Assembly: GCF_900112395.1 (NCBI RefSeq)
Contig: NZ_FOLN01000003.1
Location: 434,001-498,000 of the forward strand
Direction of reading: 5' to 3'
Source: Algibacter lectus
GTDB lineage: Bacteria > Bacteroidota > Bacteroidia > Flavobacteriales > Flavobacteriaceae
Length of the DNA: 64,000 nt
Shown here: positions 58,532-64,000 of the stretch, piece by piece
Numbering within the stretch: position 1 is the first letter of the stretch
Layout: every line of letters starts with the position of its first letter
The notes under the pieces: model-generated
What the model saw: the letters and a program-made list of their open reading frames with translations, nothing else
Database searches by the model: none
What the model was told of the DNA's origin: nothing
Translations under genes and position numbers: made by a program

Positions 58532-61375
58532 CTAATGCGCCTCCAACCAATTCAACCCAGTATCAATTTCAACATCTAGTGGTACTTCTAATGTATAAGC
58601 ATTTTCCATTTCGGTTTTTACTAAGGTTTTTATGCTTTCGAGTTCAGGTTTGTACACATCGAAAACCAATTCATCATGCACCTGTAAAAGCATTTTGGTT
58701 TTAAAATTACCAGCATTAAGTTTGTTAAAAATATTAATCATGGCAATTTTAATAATATCGGCAGCAGAGCCTTGTATAGGCGCGTTTACGGCATTACGTT
58801 CTGCGGCACCACGTACTACGCCATTTCTAGAATTAATATCTTTTAAATAGCGACGACGGCCTAAAACGGTTTGCACATAACCATTATCGCGTGCAAAATC
58901 GACTTGCTCGCTCATGTATGCACGTAGTTTTGGGTAAGTTTCATAATAGGTGTCAATAAGTTCTTTAGCTTCCCCTCGCGATAAATCGGTTTGGTTGCTT
59001 AACCCAAAGGCAGACACTCCATAGATAATCCCGAAGTTTACGGTTTTTGCGTTGCTACGTTGCTCGCGTGTTACTTCATCTAAAGGCACATTAAATACTT
59101 TCGATGCGGTAGAAGCGTGAATATCTTCACCGTTTTTAAAGGCAGAAATCATGGTTTCTTCTTCACTTAAAGCGGCAATAATACGTAATTCTATTTGGCT
59201 ATAATCGGCAGCTAATAACGTGTACTCTTCACTTCTTGGCACAAAGGCTTTACGCACTTGGCGACCACGCTCGGTACGGATTGGTATATTCTGTAAGTTG
59301 GGATTGTTACTGCTTAAACGGCCTGTAGCGGCAACGGTTTGCATGTAATCGGTATGTACACGGCCTGTAGATGGTTCTACTTGTAGCGGTAAGGCATCGA
59401 CGTAAGTGCTTTTCAGTTTTGCTAAACCACGGTAATCCAAAATATTTTGAATTATAGCATGATCTTTAGCGAGGTAAGATAAAATATCTTCGCCTGTAGC
59501 GTATTGTCCTGTTTTGGTTTTTTTAGGTTTATCTACCAGTTTTAGTTTTTCGAAAAGCACGATACCTAATTGCTTTGGCGAGGCAATATTAAACTCTTCG
59601 CCAGCGGCTTCGTAAATGCTTTTTTCTAAAGTTTCAATATCGTTATTTAAAGCTTCGGCTAAAGAATTAAGGAAATCTTTATCAAGATTAATCCCTTCTA
59701 ATTCCATTGCGGCAAGCACACGAAGTAACGGGATTTCAATCTCATCGAATAATTTTTGAGTATTGGCTTCGCCGAGTTCGTTTGTAAAATGTTCTTTGAG
59801 TTGCAGGGTAATATCGGCATCTTCAACAGCGTATTCCGTTTGTTTTTCCAGAGGCACATCGCGCATAGATAATTGGTTTTTTCCTTTTTTACCAATAAGC
59901 TCGGTAATGGAAATTGGCGTGTAGTTTAAATAGGTTTCGGCCAAGATATCCATATTGTGGCGCATATCTGGATTAATAAGATAATGGGCCAGCATGGTAT
60001 CAAAAAGTTTACCGCGGACTTCAATATTATATTTTGCAAGAACTTTAATGTCGTATTTTAAATTCTGACCGATTTTCTCGATGCTTTCGCTTTCAAAAAA
60101 CGGACGCACCTGCTCGATAAGAGCTTGGGCTTCGGTTTTATCTTCCGGAACCGGTAAATAGAATCCTTTTCCTGTTTCCCATGAAAATGAAATACCAACC
60201 AATTCTGCGGTTAGTGGGTTTAAGCCTGTGGTTTCGGTATCAAAACACACCGAGGTTTGACTCATTAAATTTTTAAGAAACAATTTTGTGCCCATACCTT
60301 CGGCCACACTTTGGTAAAAGTGCGAGGTGTTTTCGGCTGTTTTTCGGGTATGCTCGGTAACCACTTCGGTTACGTTTGCCGGATCGCCACCAAATAGCGA
60401 AAATTGACCTGCACCAGCCGAAGCTTCTTCTTTTGGCGTGGCTTTGTTTTCGGTTGATTTAGTTGCCGTTTCGGTAGAAGCATCTTCCGTTTTAACGGCA
60501 AAGGTTTTGGTGAAATTATCGATAAGGCGTCTAAACTCCAACTCTTCGAAAATTTCTGTAACTTTCGGGATATCGGGTTGATCTAATTCGAAATCTTTCG
60601 CATTAAATTCCACCGGAACATCCAGCATAATGGTTGCTAATTTTTTAGAAAGTAAACCGAGTTCTTTATTGGCTTCAATTTTCTCCTTCATTTTACCTTT
60701 TAGCTCGTGGGTGTGTTCAAAAAGGTTTTCCATAGACCCATAAGCGGCCAAGAATTTTTTAGCTGTTTTTTCGCCAACGCCTGGTAATCCTGGAATATTA
60801 TCACTGGCATCACCCATCATGCCAAGAAAATCGATAACTTGTAAGGGGTCGGTAACTTCAAACTTTTTCTGTACTTCGGGTATGCCCCAAGTTTCGTATC
60901 CGCCACCAAAAACAGGACGATACATAAATATATTTTCGCTAACCAATTGCGCAAAATCTTTATCTGGAGTTACCATAAAAGTTTGGTAACCTTCTTTTTC
61001 GGCTTGTTTAGCTAGGGTACCAATAACATCATCGGCCTCGAAACCTGCTTTCACCATAATAGGGATGTGCATGGCTTTTAAAATCTCTTGGATAATAGGT
61101 ACGGCAATTTTTATAGCTTCCGGAGTTTCATCTCTATTGGCTTTGTAAGCCTCGAACATTTCTACGCGGTCTGCACTACCACCTTTATCGAAACAAACGG
61201 CTAAATGGTCTGGTCGCTCACGTTTAATAACGTCTAAAAGTGAGTTCATAAAACCTAAAATTGCTGAGGTATCAGTGCCTTTAGAGTTTATTCTTGGGTT
61301 CTTTATAAAGGCATAGTAGCCACGGAAAATTAATGCAAAAGCATCAACTAGAAATACGCGTTTGTTATCGGACAT
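58532..61375 (-). CDS. polA: DNA polymerase I
   Basis: 947 residues with all three parts: the 5' nuclease (RVFLVDAFALIFRGYYAF, VCFDKGGSADRVEMFEAYKANRDETP, VTPDKDFAQLV, about 1-290), the 3'-5' exonuclease with intact acidic residues (VCFDTETTGLNPLTAELVGIS, KIGQNLKYDIKVL, about 375-550), and the polymerase (DYSQIELRIIAALSEE, TVNFGIIYGVSAFGLS, LQVHDELVFDV). A low-complexity T/E/A spacer lies near 300-330. A proofreading family A polymerase, typical of Bacteroidetes. Confidence 0.97.
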   Translation of the reverse strand: MSDNKRVFLVDAFALIFRGYYAFIKNPRINSKGTDTSAILGFMNSLLDVIKRERPDHLAVCFDKGGSADRVEMFEAYKANRDETPEAIKIAVPIIQEILKAMHIPIMVKAGFEADDVIGTLAKQAEKEGYQTFMVTPDKDFAQLVSENIFMYRPVFGGGYETWGIPEVQKKFEVTDPLQVIDFLGMMGDASDNIPGLPGVGEKTAKKFLAAYGSMENLFEHTHELKGKMKEKIEANKELGLLSKKLATIMLDVPVEFNAKDFELDQPDIPKVTEIFEELEFRRLIDNFTKTFAVKTEDASTETATKSTENKATPKEEASAGAGQFSLFGGDPANVTEVVTEHTRKTAENTSHFYQSVAEGMGTKLFLKNLMSQTSVCFDTETTGLNPLTAELVGISFSWETGKGFYLPVPEDKTEAQALIEQVRPFFESESIEKIGQNLKYDIKVLAKYNIEVRGKLFDTMLAHYLINPDMRHNMDILAETYLNYTPISITELIGKKGKNQLSMRDVPLEKQTEYAVEDADITLQLKEHFTNELGEANTQKLFDEIEIPLLRVLAAMELEGINLDKDFLNSLAEALNNDIETLEKSIYEAAGEEFNIASPKQLGIVLFEKLKLVDKPKKTKTGQYATGEDILSYLAKDHAIIQNILDYRGLAKLKSTYVDALPLQVEPSTGRVHTDYMQTVAATGRLSSNNPNLQNIPIRTERGRQVRKAFVPRSEEYTLLAADYSQIELRIIAALSEEETMISAFKNGEDIHASTASKVFNVPLDEVTREQRSNAKTVNFGIIYGVSAFGLSNQTDLSRGEAKELIDTYYETYPKLRAYMSEQVDFARDNGYVQTVLGRRRYLKDINSRNGVVRGAAERNAVNAPIQGSAADIIKIAMINIFNKLNAGNFKTKMLLQVHDELVFDVYKPELESIKTLVKTEMENAYTLEVPLDVEIDTGLNWLEAH

Positions 61376-61654
61376 TTTATAAATTTTGATAGAATTTCAA
61401 AACTACAAAAAGTTATGGTTATAATTTAAAGTTTGAATACTCTAAACGCATTAAAATGTTTTAGTCGAAAATTCTCGTTTTCATTTTAATTAAAACTTCA
61501 AGAATTATTTTGAAACTCTAGATAATAACGTCGCATTTTGTCAATAAAATATTGGTGGTTTGTTTTAAATGAAGACTCTTAACAATTCGTTAAAACCATT
61601 TGCTATGGCAAGCATTAATTGGTAATACCATTATCTTTGATGAAAAAAGAGCAT

Positions 61655-62890
61655 ATGCTACGTTGGATTATATTTTTAGCTGTTTTCCTTATTGCCGATT
61701 ATTACGCCTTTCAGGCCTTTAAAACGGTGGTTAAAAACAACTGGATACATCTACTATATTGGGTTATTACGGTATTAATTATTGGCAATTTTGTGTTTCA
61801 ATTTTATGGCTTTAGTCGTCGTAATGGCCTTACACATGCGCACTCGTATGCGGTTGGACTTTTTATAGCGCTTTTAGTGCCAAAAATGGTGCTGGTTTTA
61901 GGTGTGTTTTTTGAAGATGTTTTTCGGGTGCCACAAGCTATTTATCGTTATTTTACGGTAGGCGAAGCTGCAAAAGGAAACTACTTTGCATCGCGTCGCC
62001 AGTTTATAAGTAAAGTTGCTTTAGGCGTAGCTGCCATTCCGTTGGCTTCTATAATTTATGGTATTTATAAAGGACGGTATAATTATAAAGTTTTAAAATA
62101 TACATTACATTTTGAAGATTTACCAGCTGCTTTTGATGGTTATAAACTAACGCAGATTAGTGATATCCATTCTGGAAGTTTCGATAATATGGAAAAGGTG
62201 AAATATGCTGTAGATTTGATTAACGAACAGGACAGTGATGTGATTTTATTTACTGGTGATATTGTAAATAATAAAGCTGAAGAATTGGTGCCTTACAAAA
62301 CGGTTTTTAATAAATTGAAAGCTAAAGATGGCTTGTACTCTGTATTAGGAAATCACGATTATGGCGATTATGTTAATTGGGAATCGGATGAAGCGAAACA
62401 CCAAAACCTTGAAGATTTAAAGGCTTTACAAAAAGAAATAGGGTTTAACCTTTTACTGAACGAAAGTAAATATCTTGAAAAAAATGGTGAACGTATTGCT
62501 TTAGTGGGTGTTGAAAACTGGGGTGCTGGTGGTTTTAAAACTGCAGGCGATTTGCACAAAGCAGCCGCTACTATTGATAAAAACGATTTTAAAATTTTAA
62601 TGAGTCACGATCCATCACACTGGGAGAAAAAGGTGATTGACGATGATTATCATTATCATTTAACGCTAAGCGGACACACACACGGTATGCAATTTGGAAT
62701 TGAAATTCCGGGTTGGTTTAAATGGAGTCCGGTAAAATGGCGCTATAAATATTGGGCCGGTATTTACAAAGAAATGGGACAGTACATAAACGTAAACCGT
62801 GGTTTTGGTTATTTAGCTTTCCCGGGACGTATTGGTATTTGGCCAGAAATAACGGTAATAGAACTTAAGAAAGGTGCCGAACCGGTTTAA
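61655..62890 (+). CDS. Membrane-anchored metallophosphoesterase
   Basis: About 411 residues from the ATG at 61655 (MLRWIIFLAVFLIADYYAF). ATGs at 61640 and a TTG at 61619 are in frame, but TATCTTTG (61632-61639) looks like the promoter box and would put them upstream of the transcript start. Three or four membrane helices occupy residues 1-150, with a twin-Arg-like RRQF motif. The calcineurin-like domain follows: DIHSGSF, FTGDIVNNKAEE, LGNHDYGDY, LMSHDPSHWE and LSGHTHGMQFG. Similar to E. coli YaeI; substrate unknown, perhaps UDP-2,3-diacylglucosamine or other phosphodiesters. Confidence 0.85.
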   Translation: MLRWIIFLAVFLIADYYAFQAFKTVVKNNWIHLLYWVITVLIIGNFVFQFYGFSRRNGLTHAHSYAVGLFIALLVPKMVLVLGVFFEDVFRVPQAIYRYFTVGEAAKGNYFASRRQFISKVALGVAAIPLASIIYGIYKGRYNYKVLKYTLHFEDLPAAFDGYKLTQISDIHSGSFDNMEKVKYAVDLINEQDSDVILFTGDIVNNKAEELVPYKTVFNKLKAKDGLYSVLGNHDYGDYVNWESDEAKHQNLEDLKALQKEIGFNLLLNESKYLEKNGERIALVGVENWGAGGFKTAGDLHKAAATIDKNDFKILMSHDPSHWEKKVIDDDYHYHLTLSGHTHGMQFGIEIPGWFKWSPVKWRYKYWAGIYKEMGQYINVNRGFGYLAFPGRIGIWPEITVIELKKGAEPV

Positions 62891-63011
62891 ACAGCCTTTG
62901 TTGTTGCTGTTTATCTTAAATTGTTTATATTTATAATAATCAAATAGAATTTTTAATCACGATTTTCTATCCAATTAGAAAACTATTAAATAGACAAAAA
63001 AACTTTATAAT

Positions 63012-63308
63012 ATGTCAAAATTTGGGGAACTTATCGATGTTAATATACCTGTACTGCTAGATTTTTTTGCAGAGGAGAGTGAGCCATCTAAAGCGATGCA
63101 CGACGTTTTACACGATGTAGCAGCTGCCTTGGGCGATAAAGCTAAGGTGATAAAAATTGATGTCGAAAAAAACCAAGAATTAACAGAAGCGCTACGCGTA
63201 AAAGGCCTGCCAACTTTAATAGTTTATAAAGATGGTGAAATGAAATGGCGCCATACCGGAACGCAAGATGCAAATGCACTTATTAGTATTATAGAAGAAT
63301 ATTTGTAA
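63012..63308 (+). CDS. Thioredoxin-fold protein lacking the CxxC active site
   Basis: 98 residues with the thioredoxin fold: FGELIDVNIPVLLDFFAEESEPSKAMHDVL, VIKIDVEKNQELTEALRVKGLPTLIVYKDGEMKWRHTG. The cis-Pro loop (GLPTLIVYKDG) is intact, but where thioredoxins have CGPC this one has SEPS (Ser23-Glu-Pro-Ser26), so it cannot do disulfide exchange. The trailing Lys and acidic context are kept. Cytoplasmic, no signal. Possibly a binding or chaperone relative; function unknown. Confidence 0.85.
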   Translation: MSKFGELIDVNIPVLLDFFAEESEPSKAMHDVLHDVAAALGDKAKVIKIDVEKNQELTEALRVKGLPTLIVYKDGEMKWRHTGTQDANALISIIEEYL

Positions 63309-63341
63309 TAAGTGAGGTGATATTTTGCTGTTTTGGCAAGT

Positions 63342-63770
63342 TTAGCACGAGGTGTCTGCAACAATTTTCCACTCGCCATTGATGCGCTTGAAAATAAGCA
63401 TGAAAATACCGTCTGCATTGCCAACTTCTCGCTTTAAGTGAAACTCACCAAGTACATAATAAGCATCTGCACTTATTTTAGTAATGTCGTTTATTTTAAA
63501 GCTTAAAGTCCCCGTATGATCTTTGGTTGGATAGCTTTTTTCGTAACGATCAAAAGTGTCTTCCCAACCGTAAGTGATGCCGTTTTTACCGTAAAATTTT
63601 AGAGAATCGCTTTTCCAGTAGCCTTCCATATAGCCATCTAAGTCATGCTTAGACCAAGCAATACGCTGTGCTTTTAAAACTTTATTAATGGCTTTTATAT
63701 CTTTTTCTTCGTTTTGTGAATAGCTATTAAAAGCTAAAATAAGACAGATGAGTAGAACGAGTTTTTTCAT
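63342..63770 (-). CDS. Secreted SnoaL/DUF4440-like protein (NTF2 fold)
   Basis: 142 residues with a signal peptide (ILAFNSYSQ). The body matches the DUF4440 type of NTF2-like domains: IKAINKVLKAQRIAWSKHDLDGYMEGYW, KNGITYGWEDTFDRYEKSYPTK, YVLGEFHLKREVGNADGIFMLIFKRINGEWKIVADTSC. Such domains bind small molecules or catalyse simple isomerisations, with no fixed role. Convergent with the thioredoxin-like gene, whose stop lies 33 bases from its own. Nothing can be supported in the 63771-64000 tail. Confidence 0.8.
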   Translation of the reverse strand: MKKLVLLICLILAFNSYSQNEEKDIKAINKVLKAQRIAWSKHDLDGYMEGYWKSDSLKFYGKNGITYGWEDTFDRYEKSYPTKDHTGTLSFKINDITKISADAYYVLGEFHLKREVGNADGIFMLIFKRINGEWKIVADTSC

Positions 63771-64000
63771 GTTGCAATTTATATAAAAATTTTGATACCA
63801 AATCTATGCCGAAATTAAAACGGGAATGGAAAATGGGGTTATGATAATGAAATTTAGTTAAAGTACTAACAAGAGGTTCGAGTTCTTGCTGTATTTTGAT
63901 GTTTTTGTTTTAGAATGATGTTTTAAGTAGGTTGTTCATCGGTTAAATTGACACGTAATTATTTTTCGTCCAAGGATGAATTCTTTTAATCGAAAAAATT

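Noticed and set aside
63943-64000. Minus-strand frame running in from the right edge and ending at 63943
   Set aside because: Only 18 codons are visible and no motif can be recognised, so no gene is claimed.
1-64000. CRISPR array, rRNA operon, insertion sequence or prophage
   Set aside because: No regularly spaced repeats, rRNA sequence, transposase or phage structural genes were seen on either strand.

Overview
The window is AT-rich chromosomal DNA from a marine-type member of the Flavobacteriaceae (Bacteroidetes). Supporting signs are the 2-oxoglutarate dehydrogenase pair sucA-sucB, an ExbB/ExbD/ExbD/PorT cluster, the rplM-rpsI-rpsB-tsf and pyrH-frr blocks, outer-membrane proteins ending in aromatic residues, lipoproteins with a bare S-C lipobox, and TAnnTTTG promoter boxes close to start codons. 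No species can be named from sequence alone. There is no rRNA, CRISPR array or insertion sequence; one tRNA (Ser-GGA) is present.

Layout: 3-908 is the end of a TonB-dependent receptor. 1144-7880 (minus) is a TetR-TolC-adaptor-RND efflux operon with a clear operator. 8006-9367 holds a polyprenyl synthase and a small conserved gene. 9436-15906 is a nitrogen-oxide block: an Rrf2 (NsrR-like) regulator, the RIC repair protein, a universal stress protein, a heme-copper-oxidase-like membrane protein, and a nirK-SUMF1-SCO operon. Near-identical palindromes lie in front of ric and nirK, and Crp/Fnr-like boxes lie in front of usp and nirK. 16063-20736 has a small barrel protein and sucA-sucB.

21239-30206 is the most interesting part. 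An ECF sigma factor and a membrane TPR protein that looks like its anti-sigma factor stand next to genes that share an unusual promoter, GGGTAACA-N17-ATATAA, present three times with identical spacing. One copy precedes a tiny membrane protein followed by a PKD/outer-membrane barrel protein, a periplasmic CHAT (caspase-like) protein, a retropepsin-like aspartyl protease and an orphan LuxR-type response regulator. The other two precede a lipoprotein and a secreted protein with two internal repeats. This looks like a self-contained envelope-signalling system built around two proteases.

30330-54938 is mostly housekeeping: tatD, asparaginase, tRNA-Ser, exbB/exbD, rpoN, asnS, an MMPL-type transporter, frr, pyrH, tsf, rpsB, rpsI, rplM, an ABC-F ATPase, a YgiQ radical SAM enzyme and a TspO-like protein. 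A structured intergenic element sits between pyrH and tsf. 55320-58485 is an accessory patch: an XRE regulator with a 16-bp perfect inverted repeat upstream, a nuclease-DUF2075 helicase protein that resembles single-protein phage defence (Nhi-like), a Nudix hydrolase and an orphan gene. 58532-63770 returns to ordinary genes: polA, a membrane phosphoesterase, a thioredoxin-fold protein lacking both active-site cysteines, and a DUF4440-like protein. Nothing is supported after 63770.
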